The translations under genes and the position numbers were made by a program. Below are positions 10,403 to 23,283 of a stretch of 64,000 nucleotides of DNA, one piece after another (the first letter of the stretch is position 1; the number at the start of each line of letters is the position of its first letter). The DNA comes from Primulina eburnea. Lineage: Eukaryota > Streptophyta > Magnoliopsida > Lamiales > Gesneriaceae. The DNA lies in NCBI RefSeq assembly GCF_022965805.1, contig NC_133101.1, positions 7,456,569-7,520,568 on the forward strand, in the 5' to 3' direction. The notes beneath the pieces are model-generated. The model searched no databases, was not told the DNA's origin, and saw only the letters and a program-made list of their open reading frames with translations.

Positions 10403-12369
10403 ATGGAAAATAATATGAACAAAGCTAAACACAGAACTAATTTCATGGAAGTTTGCATACCTGATAGTGGTACAACGCACACTATTTTCCGAGATAAAAG
10501 ATTTTTTTGGAACTAAAACCAACAAAAACAATGATGAATATAATATCAGATTCTGTATACTTAATTAAAGGTTTTGGTAAATCATATTTTTTGTTAACTA
10601 ATGGTACAAATTTTATGATAAATGATGCTTTGTATTCATTACAATCGAAAAAAAATTGTTGAGTTTTAATGACATATATTTCTATGGGTATGATACTCAG
10701 ACAATAAATAAAGATAATGATAAATATATGTGTCTTACCACATACATTTATCATTGTAGTTGAAAAACTATCAATGCTCCCTACTGAATTAAATTATACA
10801 CATATAAGTCCAATTGAATCCAACGTGGTAGTTAATAATTCTTCAATACAGATTAATTGGCATGATCGATTAGGACATCCTGGTTCAAAATTATACGAAG
10901 AATTATAGAAAATACACATGGTCATCTACTGAAAGACCAGAAGATCTTTAAAAATAATAAGTTTCAATACAAAGCCCGTTCTCTGGGAAAACTTATAATA
11001 AAATCATCACCAGCCAAAATCCAAACTGAATCACCTCTAGGGTGATATTTGTGGGCCAATTCATCCACCATGTGGGCCATTTAGATATTTTATGATATTG
11101 ATCGATGCCTCCAGCAGATGGTCACATGGATATTTATTATCAACCCAGAATGTGGTATTTGCAAGATTACTTGCTCAAATAATAAAATTACGGAATCAAT
11201 TTTTCGATCATACGATCAAGAAAATTAGACTTGATAATGCTGATGAATTCACTTGTCAGACTTTCAATTATTATTGTATGTCCATGGGAATCACTGTTGA
11301 GTATAATGTTGCTCGTGTACATACACAAAGTGGATTAACTGAATCATTAATTAAACGTCTACAACTGATTGCTAGACCAATTATTATGAAAACAAAATCT
11401 ATGTTTCTATATAAGGACATGCAATTTTACATGATGCTGCATTAATTCGCATCAGACAAAGTGCATTTCATAAATACTTCCTATTGCAGCTTGTCTTTAG
11501 TAAAAAAAAACCAGACATTTCTCATCTCAGAGTTTTTGGATATATGGTATACGGGCCTATTGCATCGCCTCAACGAATAAAAATGGGACTTCAAAGAAAC
11601 ATCGAAATTTATGTTGATTATGATAACCCATCAATAATTCGATATATTGAACATCAGACAAACGACGTGTTTACAACATGTTTTGATTGTCATTTTACTG
11701 AAGAAATATTTCCGATATTAAGGGGAGAAAAGAAACATATCGAAAAAAAATTACATGGTATACATCATCATTGTTACATTTGGATCCAAGAACTAAACAA
11801 TGTGACAAAGATGTACATCAAATTGTCCACTTGCAAAGAAGAACAAATCAAATACCAGATGTATTTGCAGACACAAAAAGGGTAACTAAATCATATATAT
11901 ATTATGTAACTACCCCTTCTTGAATTGAAATTTCAAAGAAACAAATTGAAGATACTCATGATGTCATAAAACGATTGAAGCGTGGAAGACCAATCGGTTC
12001 CAATGATAAAAATCTTCGAAAAAAAAACATAGAGAAGCACAATGATCACAAAATAGATAATGATATTCCAAAAGAAATATATCATGATGAAAATGTCTGT
12101 TAGAACCACAAACAGATGAGAATCATGAAATCTATATCAATTATATTAATATTGGAAAAAAAATATAACCAAAAAGATATAAAAGAAATTGATGAGATAT
12201 TTTCTTACAATGTGATATTTGACATAATAAATTATAATGAAAATCACGAACCAAAATCTTTTGCTAAATGTAAAAATCGACATGACTAGATAAAATAGAA
12301 AAACGCCATCCAGGTTGAATAGGATTCGCTAAATAAATGTAACGTTTTTGGACCTATAGTCCTTATTTT
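10403..12369 (+). pseudogene. pol remnant of the decayed Copia
   Basis: It starts ATGGAAAATAATATGAAC, parallel to 2998. The protease (PDSGTTHTI), GAG-pre-integrase (HDRLGHPGSK), integrase (DASSRWSHGYLLS, RLDNADEF) and the region before reverse transcriptase can all be recognised, in several frames. The integrase third acidic motif reads QSGLTE. The reading stops at FGPIVL, where it meets the 3' LTR fragment. Confidence 0.85.
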
Positions 12370-12416
12370 GGAAGTTTGAGATTTTTAATTTTTACCATAA
12401 ATTTTTATTTTTAACA

Positions 12417-12899
12417 AGATTTTTATTATACCAAAACTATATATATAAGTATCAGAAAATTGTTTTTGGTCCTATATATTTACTTATTTGTGATTTTGAA
12501 ATTTTATGATGTCAATTTTTAGCTTTAGTCTATTATTTTTGTTCTTTTAGTAATTTAGTTTTTTTATTATTATTATGAGGTTGCAGCGATGGAAGCTAAT
12601 TATGTCGTTATGAAAATGACGTGTGCATTGTCATGTCAATATTTTTCATATTCTATTATATATATATATAATAGAATATGTACTATAGGAGCGGATATGT
12701 GTGTAGTATCTTTGCAAGGGTGAAGACTTGGTTCTCACAGATACGAGAACGAAGAATCTCCAATTATAAAAAAAGGAAAAAAGAAAAAGAGAGACTGGAA
12801 CGGAATTTAGAACGAGTTTTGGATTCTCTCCGCTCCCCCGTTGTCATCTCCAGGAGTAGGTGATAGAGTCATAGGCCCCAACGACCAAATATTAGTCAA
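12417..12899. other. intergenic with a perfect 34-bp palindrome
   Basis: It separates the decayed Copia from the TPP transcription unit. The only structure seen is an AT-rich perfect inverted repeat at 12647-12680 (CATATTCTATTATATATA and its complement). The TPP promoter probably lies in or near this stretch, but I cannot place a convincing TATA box. Confidence 0.5.
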
Positions 12900-15453
12900 T
12901 GAAATATTTATCTGGAAAGCGTCGTTAAATTTACACAAAACTCGCAAGCAGCAGTCAAACGAAATCGCGTGCAGAATTGAAACTTTCCAGCATTGTGCTT
13001 TAATTGCCTCCGGTTATTCAACCATCCAGTACTCTGCAGTTTCCTCTCGTTCCCACGTCTCCTCCTATTTACACTCCTGCCAAATTTGTGATCCCCTCTT
13101 TCCCCTTCCGCTTCGTTTTTCATCTAAAAGTGAACGTGCGTTCCCCCTGATTTTCAATTTCTGCACATTTTCATCGTTTCTTGTGAAATCTCTACTGGGT
13201 TTTTGCGCTTTGTTCGAGGAGTTGTTCTTTGGGAAGGTGACGTCATTTCTGCTCTGTGAGCTGGAATCTTGATCTTTGAGCCCTGACTGTATGTGCGATT
13301 TCTTGTTTCTTGAAATCTGATTCTTTTTTGGTTTGCATTCTCGAATTGGTTTAGGTTTTGATCTGCATTTCCGATTCCTTTATTCCTTTTCTTTTTTCTT
13401 TAGCGAGGTTGGAAAATTATGAAACGAAATTCTACATGCATTTGTGAATACAAAATCATATCTTTTGGGCTTTGTTTATAAATACTTTATTTGATTATCT
13501 TATTGGAAAGGTTCGAATCTCTCATATGATTTGCGTTCTGAAATTTTTTCCCTTGCCCACTATGGTTTTGAAGTGTCTCAAGATTCAAATTTTCATTTAA
13601 TGTATTCCTTGTAAATCGCAACGATTGAGAGTTGTAGCTGCCCAGAGTTCATCATTCTTCTTCAGAAAAAGTTCTGCTTCTGTTTGCTGGAGCCACAACG
13701 AAAATGCTATTTTGAATAACCTTTTTCTCAAAAAAACAATATGTGAGAAAAAATTGGAACAAGTTTCATCTGAATAATTTTGTTATTTATTTTGTTTAAA
13801 CCGTGTTTTTCTTTCTTTTTGGTAGTAGTTTGAGTCAGTTGACGTGTTTCTCAACATTTTCTTTTGATATCATGTTTTGAATTTGCTACCTTTTTTCCTG
13901 CAATTTCAAGTTTGGTTATTTCCTTTTCTCTCTTTGTGACAAGTCAGGTTGAATAGGAATCTAATATGTCGGCATTATAGTTGTGTTATTGTTAGAAGAT
14001 AAGGTGCATTATTTTATCTCCAATTATACATATATGTAGTCCTATTGAGGCATTTAGTTGTCGGCTGGTTCAATGTCGAAATTATTTTCTTATCTGTATC
14101 TGTTAAGTTATTACCTAGTGAGCACCATTAAACCGTAATGAAGGGGGCCGAAATAATAAATTAGTATATGAAAACTAGAGACCAACTGCTCCACCAATGG
14201 ACTAATTAATTTGCATCTGTGATCTCTGATGGTGACAACGTTAAAGGGACATCCACCCGATTTTTTTCTCACTTACTTTCATGAATAACATGGTTTATTA
14301 CATTTTTGTGAATTTTGATGAAGCCGGGCCCATATGCTTAATGATACCCTTGTTTCTTTGTAGGACCAATAATATGTGGTTGTACATGGTTTCATTTCCT
14401 CTGTATATATACTATTGGCTTAGGAAAACATAGTACAGCTATAAACCATTGTTTCTCAAGCTTTATGCATTAGCTCTGTCTACCAGTCTTTGAACTCTGT
14501 GACTGTATCTTCATAGCCTTTAAGTGGCCAAATTCTCAGACAATGTTTGTTCAAAGTCATTGGGTTGCTGGATTCATTCTCTAGTTATTATCCTTCCTTG
14601 CATAAAGGAACTTTCTTGACTTGAAGGCCATAAGTTCTTTGGTAATGATGTGTTTGATCTCTTCATCTTGTTGTTAACTAGTTGTTTACTTGATCTCGCC
14701 GGTTTACAGAGTTAGATGGGACATCAAAGTTTAATGTGGCATTCCTTCATTTTTGCGTCAGATAGTTTCAGTTTCTGACTCTTACAGTTTGTTCAAATGT
14801 CAATTATCTGCCGTTGATGTGCAAATTTATCCATTTATGTAGCTCTACAATATCGCTGTATTATTATATTATAAATATTGAATTCATATAATTAAGCACG
14901 ATGATGGGCAAGAAACATCCAACGTTCAAATATGTTTTTTGTATCTTTATTATAAAAATAATTTCTTTTGATCTGGCATGGTATATGTCTTTGTTTTTCC
15001 TCCACTTTTTCATGGTTTATTGATTTAGAGTTTTCATTTGTACGAATGGAAGTGGGTGTGTCTTGATGCAAACTCTTGATGTATAATCACGTTTTGTCTG
15101 AAAATTCAGTTCTTGAAATTTTGCAGTTACTTTTGCTGACAAGAACATTTGGAACGACTTAGAAGGAATAGAAATGCAAGAGTAAGATTTGACTTACATC
15201 TGCTAGATAAGTTTTAAATTCCTATTATCAATTAATTAACACGCGCTTTGATTATTATTTGTCAGGAATCATATTTTTGATGGACTGTTTTCCCTCCATC
15301 AGTGATAAACATACTCTTAAAAACTGGTTCTCTATTGACAAAACTGTTGGTTAAATTGGCTTTCAAGATTTTGCAAATAATCTCATTCAATCTGATTCTA
15401 CCTGCTAACACATATTTGGAATTTCATTCTTTTCAACCCAAAATCTTTATACA
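12900..15453 (+). other. TPP promoter/5' leader region, probably intron-containing
   Basis: Composition changes to C/T-rich transcribed-leader type at about 12960-13290. After that comes T-rich intron-like sequence to about 15126, where TTTTGCAG could be an acceptor. The start codon is at 15454. A 5'-UTR intron is inferred from composition and the splice-like site; exact borders cannot be fixed without cDNA. The open frame at 12841-13272 shows no protein family and is probably untranslated leader. Confidence 0.45.
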
Positions 15454-17765
15454 ATGGATCTGAAATCAAAGCATACGTCCCCTGTTCTCACCGATACTGC
15501 CCCTATGAATAACTCTAGATTGGGCATCCACTCAGCTATACTGCCATACCCAACCAACGGCCCTGCTTTCTCTTCGAATCTCTTCCTAACAATCCCAAGG
15601 AAAAAGTCGGGAATCCTTGATGATGTCCGGTCAAGCCTGTTTGATACTATGAAATCATCATCTCCGACTCATAATATGTTAACAAAAGAGTCAAGTACAG
15701 AGTCCGCTTTAAGTGACTCTGATCTTGCTTACCGTGACTGGCTGGTAAATTTCTCGTGCCCTTTTGATTTTCCTCTAAAATGCTATCATGAATATGAAAC
15801 TAGTATCATGTTGTAATGTACTGTTTTGGATCTGCAGGTTAAATATCCGTCAGCACTTGCTGTATTTGAGCAAATAGCAAACATTGCAAAAGGAAAGAGA
15901 ATAGCATTATTCTTGGATTACGACGGGACTTTATCTCCTATAGTGGACAACCCGGATCAAGCCTTCATGTCAAATACGGTACCATTTTCCTATCCTCCCA
16001 AAATATAGAATTCCTTAATAGCCTTTGGCCCCGTCTCCTTGAGTTGTTTCTGAATCTTGAATAACTTGGTTTCCAGATGCGTGCTGCTGTCAGCAACGTC
16101 GCCAAGTATTTTCCCACGACAATAATTAGCGGAAGAAGTTGTGACAAGGTGACAATTGGCTGCTTTTGATTGATTTCTTTCGCACCCATGTTTTAAATGT
16201 ACCAAGATTAAAATCAGTGTTCGTAGTTTTTTAATCTGTGTCTCATGTCATTCATTCAGGTTTATGAGTTCGTAGGACTAACTGAACTTTACTATGCCGG
16301 AAGTCATGGTATGGATATCATGGGCCCAGTTCGGTCCGTTAGCAGCGATCACAAGAATTGTATTAGGTCGACCGACAAGCAGGTAATGGTCTGAGAAATC
16401 CATCTTTCTTGAATGTGTGAACTCAAGCGATTCCGCATGAATTTATGGACCAATTGTTGACAAGGTTTTCTGTGATATAGGGCAAGGAAGTTAATTTATT
16501 CCAACCTGCTATTGAATTCTTACCTATTATTGAAGAGGTATGTTGGTAACAACCTTGGCGTCATTTACCATTTAATACACCAGTTCAAGCAAGATAATTT
16601 TAAATCTGTATTCTGAAATCTCTGTGTGTTTTTCTGCGAAACTCAGGCTTTTAGAGCTCTTGTTGAGATTACTAAAGACATAGTTGGTGCTAAAGTTGAG
16701 AACAACAAATTCTGTGTATCAGTGCACTACCGCAATGTAGATGAGAAGGTATACAATGGGTTTCAAGATTTTAGTAGTTCAATATAGTTTTTATCTTACT
16801 CTATTTCAACTAATAAAATGTGTTTTCCCTCTTCTTCTGTGTTGGTTTAACAGAGTTGGACAACCGTTGGTGAATATGTTAATGACATTCTGAAACAATA
16901 TCCTCGTTTGCGACTAACACATGGTCGGAAGGTAGTATACAAGCCAGTCATATTGTTAATTATCTTGACTGCCTACTTTCAGTATTCCATCAGTTTTTTT
17001 CCATCTTTCTAGTTTCTTGATAGTTCGGTTATGATTTAGGTTTTAGAAGTCCGACCAGTCCTCAACTGGGACAAGGGTAAAGCAGTTGAATTTCTACTCG
17101 AATCACTCGGTGAGTGGTTTTATTATATCAGTAAAACAAAACATTTCTATAGTGCTATAAGGTTTCCTCTCGTATGAAGCAGTCTGATTAAATCAATGCA
17201 CATAAAACTACAGGGTTAATGAACTCTGATGATATTATCCCGATATATGTTGGAGATGATCGTACTGACGAAGATGCATTCAAGGTCTGTTAACAAACTT
17301 TTGAAAAAGCCTTCTGTGATTACTTGTTACAACAAAAAATTCTTAACTAGACTTTCACAATGTACAGGTTTTGAGAGAGGCTAATCGAGGCTGTGGTATC
17401 ATAGTCTCTTCGGTGCCTAAGGAAAGCAATGCATTTTACTCTCTCAGGGATCCATCCGAGGTATTACAAGATCTTTTCTTAAATTTTGCATCAACCTCGT
17501 ATTTCTATTGTCTCGATGTACCATTTCTCAGAACTACACCGCATAGTTTTCTTTAGCATGAAGTCTAAAAGTAAATGTCATGTTTCTTATATGTAAACAA
17601 CACCTCAAGATCGCACAATAAAATGCTTCAAACTTGATGGACATCCATTTAGAACTAAGATTTATCTCCCTATTCGAAAAATAATTCGCATTTCTTCATC
17701 ATTTGCAGGTCATGGTATTCCTCAAGACCCTGGTGAAATGGAGGAAGAAAAGCGTGATACATTGA
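15454..17765 (+). CDS. TPP: trehalose-6-phosphate phosphatase
   Basis: The enzyme removes phosphate from trehalose 6-phosphate to give trehalose, so it controls the level of the sugar signal T6P. Predicted coding exons are 15454-15744, 15838-15978, 16077-16148, 16260-16382, 16481-16537, 16647-16748, 16854-16931, 17040-17109, 17214-17284, 17368-17460 and 17709-17765. All introns are GT-AG and all phases agree, giving 384 aa, the usual plant TPP length. HAD-phosphatase motifs are visible: [11 protein letters not shown] with nucleophile D124 and D126, SGRS at 162-165, [21 protein letters not shown] near 301, and [11 protein letters not shown] at 324-334. The variable first ~97 residues are typical of plant TPPs and may hold a targeting signal. 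No damage was seen. The paralogue number cannot be assigned. Confidence 0.95.
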
Positions 17766-18050
17766 CGTTTGAATACGTTGTCGTTTTCGATGCTACGTGT
17801 CGTATATGTTAGAAGATGGAACATGTTAATAACTACAAGAGGTTAAGGAGCAGAGGTGCTTATTTCTAGCACCAAGGATGCCTGTACCCATTTTTTCTCC
17901 CGAGTTTGTATTTGGTTCCCATATATTTCAAAAAAAATTGTACCATTGTTGATTTTTAAAGATCTCCCCAAGGGAGGCTTCAAGGTTGATTTGTTATTGT
18001 GTAACTAAACTTGTCCATTCTTCTTTGGACTGGTACTCAAACAAATCTAG
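17766..18050 (+). other. TPP 3' untranslated region (approximate)
   Basis: T-rich sequence follows the stop codon. A TTGTTATTGTGTAACTAAAC-type T-rich region near 17990-18010 is a plausible polyadenylation zone. The end is an estimate. Confidence 0.4.
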
Positions 18051-20364
18051 CCGAGAGCAGGGAAATAAGCAAGAAATCTACAAATTTATAAAGAATTTCA
18101 TGATAATTGTATTCCTTCGTGTTAGACAATATTGTGATCATTATGTTTGACTGTCTCATTTTAGGCAAATAATGTACATAAAAAAAACACTAGAAAACAT
18201 GGACACACGAAAGTACAGATTCTTTGGGGCCGACAAAATTTCAGTTGTTGGATTTGCTATTTTGATTAATTAATCAATAATTTTTAAAAACATTGATTAG
18301 TCTATTTTTAGTTCAATCTGCTATCAATTTAACTGGAATACTATTCCGATCTATTACTAAAAAAAAAATTCACGAGATAAAGTCGGTTAACAATTAACTT
18401 GTTGGACAATAAATATGGCACTGAGGTCCAAGTTAATTTCACACTCAAATCATTAAAAAAATGAAATTTATAATTTTTTTTGAATGAATTAGAGTTTGAA
18501 TTCATAATTGAAAACGAATAATTTTCACCGATTCGAATTCGAACTCATCTGTATAATAAGAGGACAAAAACTTGTGTGAGACGGTCTCACGGGTCGTATT
18601 TTGTGAAACGAATCTTTTAATTGGGTCATACATGAAAAAAATATTACTTTTTATTGTGAATATCGGTAAAGTTAACTGATTTCACAAATAAAAATTCATG
18701 AGGCCGTCTCAGAAAAATTAACTCTAATAAGAGATGCTTGATTTTTTTCTTTTATATTAATATACAATCAAATTAGTTTATTTTCAAATACTTATTTATA
18801 AATAAATACATGTATTTATATATTATGGAATATATAAATTATTATATTATATTTTGTTAAGAATTTTTATCTTATCTTAAGTTTGGTGATTGACAATATA
18901 ATAGCATCGAGTTGTTACAAGAAATGAATTACTATATTGTTATGGTTTTTAGGTTTACTCTAGTGCTTTTATTCATCACCAGCAGCAGATAACATATTTT
19001 CTTACCGGCTCATATCGGTTAGAACTTAGAAGTGTACAATCAGTGAAGATATGTTACTTTCAACTCCTTGGAGACTTCTAATTTTAGCATGAAGTAAAAA
19101 TACATTAACTTTGAGACATTTAGAATAAGTGACATTGATGTCATGATCTGTTTTTCGAAAACCAAAAAATACAATTTTTTTCAAATTACAAAAATTTTTG
19201 TTTTGTAAATATTCTTCACACACATTTTAGTAAATTGACATTTTATCGATCTATAATATCCTCATAAATATTTTTATCTATATATAATTGAACTGTTAAA
19301 TTAAATAACCATATATTTAATAACAAAAAAAATATTTTTTTATAAAAAAACATTTTAAAATTTTAATTTAATCTCTCGAATTTAAAAAAAAAAATTATTT
19401 AACACCAAACATTTTAGTATGTATGTAAACATCACATGTGTAGTCATGTAGAAACACTGATATTATTTATGTGTCCATACATTAAATTATCACATATACT
19501 TGCTTCATATGTATTTATAAAATATATATATATATATGTTCATAATATATATTATACATACACAATAAATTGTATTTATAAATTATATATACACATAATA
19601 TATTAAACATGTATAATTATTCCACTCTCCCGCTTGTACAGAAGCAATCAAAAATATTTTAAATATTTTTTTACTGCCTCACAAGAAGCGGGGCATCGTG
19701 CACAATTTTTTTTTTAAATTTATTTTTATAATAATTTAATAACATATAAAAAAGGTATTTTGATTCTTAAAAGGGGAAAAACTATATTATGATTAAAAAA
19801 TAAAAAAAAATCCCACCAAGTGACTAAATGCATTCAGATCGGGCGCTTGGCCCAGTAGTCTCACTTTACGACCCTCTGTTAGGCATTATCCCAATAGGAT
19901 AATTAGTGTTCAACAATCTTCATTCAAAAAATTGCACGAACTTATGTGTATATATATTATAGGAATCAAACAAAAACATTGGCTATAATCTCAATTTTAG
20001 AATCGAGTATTGACTACTTTACGAAAAGTTATTGTTAAAAGAACAGTACACTCAAATCTTTTAAATCATTTATTAACTCCAATATCAAATATGACCATCA
20101 TCCAAGCAACATGATTACAAGTACAAAGAAACGAAATTGAGTAGAATATCAAGAAAATTTTAAGACTCGGATTTATAGAAGTATATATATTTGAGCTAGA
20201 CTTTGATTCGAATATCGAACTTGGCTCAAATTCGATAATTTCTTATATGAATCTAATATTTTTTTAAAGATCAAATCGATCGTGCACAGTAATAAACAAG
20301 ATTTTTGTGGACCGAGATTTTTTGTATGGATAAGAAATATTTTTTTGTAAGTCATTATTAAATT
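18051..20364. other. intergenic, AT-rich, one MITE
   Basis: Apart from the MITE at 18568-18722, no gene or RNA was seen. Short TA runs occur near 19527. The last five bases before the next element (20365-20369, AAATT) are its left target duplication. Confidence 0.55.
18568..18722 (+). mobile_element. copy of the GTGAGACGGTCTCAC MITE, shortened
   Basis: The left end ACTTGTGTGAGACGGTCTCAC is intact. The internal block is shorter because one of two ATTACTTTTTAT repeats is missing. The right end is GAGGCCGTCTCAG. Confidence 0.8.
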
Positions 20365-20369
20365 AAATT

Positions 20370-21518
20370 TGTAAGGAATTGTTGTACAGGAAATAAATAT
20401 TATAATGTTTATAATGTGTGTATCAGAAGTTAGTGTTGTACTCTGGTGTTGTTAACACGAGCACACAACATGCAGCGGAAATTAATTATTAACACACAAA
20501 TATAATTTTAATGAATAAACACCAGCTTTAAATTATGCACAAGTACGAATACTTGTGCGATGCCTCATGGCAAAAATTTCACTAGAAAAATTATGTAAAT
20601 CGTTTACACCAAAAACAATACTAGTGAGAAAACAAAAGCAAATTCCTTTACACTCCAAGGAATTAAAAATGCATCAAAATAAACCACATAAAAACTAGAT
20701 GCATAAAATAAAAACGTATTGCTTAAAACAAACACAACCACTCTTCGTCCAACACTCTGCGTCAGTGTTGTCTCCGAGTGTTGGTAACACCAATCGGCAA
20801 CACGGAAAATCTGTGAATCAATCACTCAAACACTTCACACGAAAATCTCCAATACTGAACTTGTGTGTTCAGAAAATGCTCCAGCAGCTTTCTGCGTTGC
20901 AAAGTGATCAATCGATCACACGAAAACTTCTCATCAAAAATAGGCTCGGCTTTCGTATATTCTTCTATGTAAGAACTCCTCTGCCGACCTTCCCGAAGAC
21001 TCCCAAAAACTCCAGCAGCTTCTCTTCACAACAAAGTGATCCACAATCACACAAAACTTCAGCACCTACACAATAAAGTGACAACCCGATCACATAAAAA
21101 TGTAGAGCAAATATATGTTGGACTTTTGTAATTTCTTCTATGTGAAAAGCTTCCTAGTCCAACTCTCTCCTCTCCAAAAACCCCACTGTACGGCTGCAAG
21201 GGTATCCATATTTATATCAATAGTTTGACCTAAAATTTATTCCATAAAAGTGTCCTACAAAATATGGAAACAAGATTTTCATTAGATAAAAAACACTTTC
21301 AAATAAAGATAAAATATCTTGGATATACAAATCATATTAAAAACAAATACTATAATATCTATAGATAAATAAAGCAAGATCTCATAGTCTACAAATAAGT
21401 AAACCAAGATATTATCATTTAAATTAAATCAAGCAAGATTTAATAATCTAGAAAGGCAAAATCATAAATTGATATTATCAATTTAGCAAAATAATAAAGG
21501 AATAAAGTATTCCTTTCA
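20370..21518 (-). repeat. 3' LTR (element orientation) of the SIRE-like Copia
   Basis: It begins TGTAAGGAATTG on the plus strand and ends CTTTCA. It contains two clusters of the GGTGTTG/CAACACC motif (about 20433-20469 and 20764-20805). Near-identical to 26348-27496. Confidence 0.95.
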
Positions 21519-21537
21519 ATCTCCCCCTTTTTGCCTT
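21519..21537 (-). other. polypurine tract of the SIRE-like Copia
   Basis: The plus strand ATCTCCCCCTTTTTGCC reads GGCAAAAAGGGGGAGAT on the minus strand, directly before the 3' LTR. This is the expected plus-strand primer. Confidence 0.85.
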
Positions 21538-21602
21538 TCTGGACAAAACATCCAAAAATGATAATCTTGATAAGCATCGCAGTCAGTTAAGCTCCTCCTA
21601 CA

Positions 21603-21971
21603 TTAGAGTGTGTCTCCCCCTGAGTTAAAGCTCATCTCCCCCTGAATTAAATATGTTAGAGCACTGGTGTTGTTGACAGTGTTGTCAACACCATCATTAG
21701 AACACCTGAAAACATAAGAAGACATGCGAATGAGAAATTCATTAATCACGCACAGCAACCCAAAGAGTCTTAACAACTCGAGATGCTTCAGCACCATCCA
21801 TAGAACCATGTCATTTTTGTTCTCCTTCTCCCCCTTTTTGGCCAGAATGTAAGCCAACTTCCAAAAGTGCTCTCTACTCAGCCACTGGTATTTCTTAGTA
21901 AGCAATGGGTTCTTTGGGCTTTTGAATCTACTGTAGATCAAAGTCAATTTGGACCGTAGCAAACACTCCAC
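21603..21971 (-). CDS. unassigned ORF in the 3' region of the SIRE-like Copia
   Basis: A 122-codon frame lies between pol and the 3' LTR, where SIRE-type elements carry an extra non-pol region. It has no domain I recognise, no signal peptide and no clear membrane segment. It contains one GGTGTTG/CAACACC cluster. It may be the end of a degraded longer frame. Confidence 0.3.
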   Translation of the reverse strand: MECLLRSKLTLIYSRFKSPKNPLLTKKYQWLSREHFWKLAYILAKKGEKENKNDMVLWMVLKHLELLRLFGLLCVINEFLIRMSSYVFRCSNDGVDNTVNNTSALTYLIQGEMSFNSGGDTL

Positions 21972-22794
21972 GATCTCTGAAGAATGCCGTCAAATTTTGT
22001 TGGTCATACACCGTCATGTCAATGTTCCTCTCTTCAATAAGTTCTCTATTCACATAGAGGACCATAGGACTAAAGCATCTTCAGTGTAGAACTTGGTGGA
22101 GACAGAATGACTTACATCATTATCAAAAGAGTCAGTGTTGTCAGCGGTGTTGACAGCATCGGACTCAACATCAGCAGTATTTTCAGCAACCTGTAAAATG
22201 TGAGAGAAAATTATAAAGATATATTAGGAGTTATGCACAAAGAAATCACGATAGTAGGAAAGATGCGAGAGCAAGTGAAAATAAGCAAGAGTAATTATCA
22301 TGGATTCAATGGTAACAAAACATATATACTCTTGCTCCAACGAAAAAAAATCAGATTGATTCACTCCTTCAGTTCTGAACAATCCACACCGTAAATGTGA
22401 TATTTTCAAAATTTACCCAAAAAAAACTTATTATGGTTTAATCCCAAAATCAAATAGTAAAATTGATTCAAACTCGTGTTACGACATTTTCAAAAGAAAA
22501 TCCAGTGAAACCCACGTCGATTATAACTCACTGACACAAGTATACACATAAATTCAAAATCTAGGTAATCAAGGTTTTTATCAACTGTCATAGGTCAACA
22601 CTGATATGTCACTGCATACGATGAATTCACGAAACAAAAATCAATATGCATGTCCTAAATATGCCTCCAATATGATGAATTATCAAAATGTCAGGCAGTG
22701 TATAAATTGTGCTGTGTCAGAACTTGGTGTTGGCAACACCTCCTGGCAACACCACTGAGTTTTATTCAAACTTCCATAAAATTTTATTTTGATT

Positions 22795-22950
22795 CAGAAA
22801 TGGTAGCTCCCACACTAGAAGAACGGTCTTCAATGGACTCCCCTAGGTAGCTTTTTCCATTACTATTTTTACTTAGAAGTGGTAGCTCCCACACTAGAAG
22901 AACGGTCTTCAATGGACTCCTCTAGGTAGCTTTTTTCATTTTCTTCTAAT
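22795..22950 (-). repeat. 79-bp tandem duplication in the 3' region
   Basis: TGGTAGCTCCCACACTAGAA starts at 22801 and again at 22880. Each unit runs on through a GGTCTTCAATGGACTCC segment to CTAGGTAGC, with only a few differences. It sits in the non-coding part between pol and the polypurine tract. Confidence 0.9.
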
Positions 22951-23283
22951 TTTTTTTTATTTACCTCTTTTCTGTTTTTCTCCTTTTGCTCACATTTTCC
23001 AAGTCATCCTTTCACTTTAGACAAGATCGCGATTTTCATGAATGTCCTCAACTACTCAATGCCTTGGATTTGAGCAAAATCTATTTCTCAACATACGATT
23101 GGAAGTATGAACGCTAAGAGGGTACCTTTCAGAAATTTGCCTTCACTGTTCAGTCATTGCACAAATAAATAGGATGATTATGAATATGCAGTATGCCTAA
23201 TATCCTAGTAATGATCATGCACAAACGGATGTTGTCTCTGGTGTTGGCAACACCACGGACAACACTGAACAAATGTTTTTCTT

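Larger units (their letters stand above)
8241..12416 (+). mobile_element. decayed Copia element related to 750-5755
   Basis: The layout matches the first element: LTR remnant ending AACA at 8471, CGTTATCAGCACGA, leader ORF, gag remains, spacer, pol remains. It is broken by many stops and frameshifts. At about 12370 pol is joined to the last ~46 bp of a 3' LTR (GAAGTTTGAGATTTTTAATT ... TTTTTAACA), so RT, RNase H and most of the 3' LTR are deleted. The left boundary is unclear and no target duplication was found. It is older than the first copy. Confidence 0.85.

Noticed and set aside
12841..13272. 143-codon open frame upstream of TPP
   Set aside because: It lies in the presumed 5' leader of TPP, has Ser/Phe-rich composition as expected from C/T-rich leader DNA, and no recognisable domain.
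13509..13522. GGTTCGAATCTC, similar to a tRNA B box
   Set aside because: No A box or acceptor stem pairing at the right distance; it lies in intron-like TPP leader.
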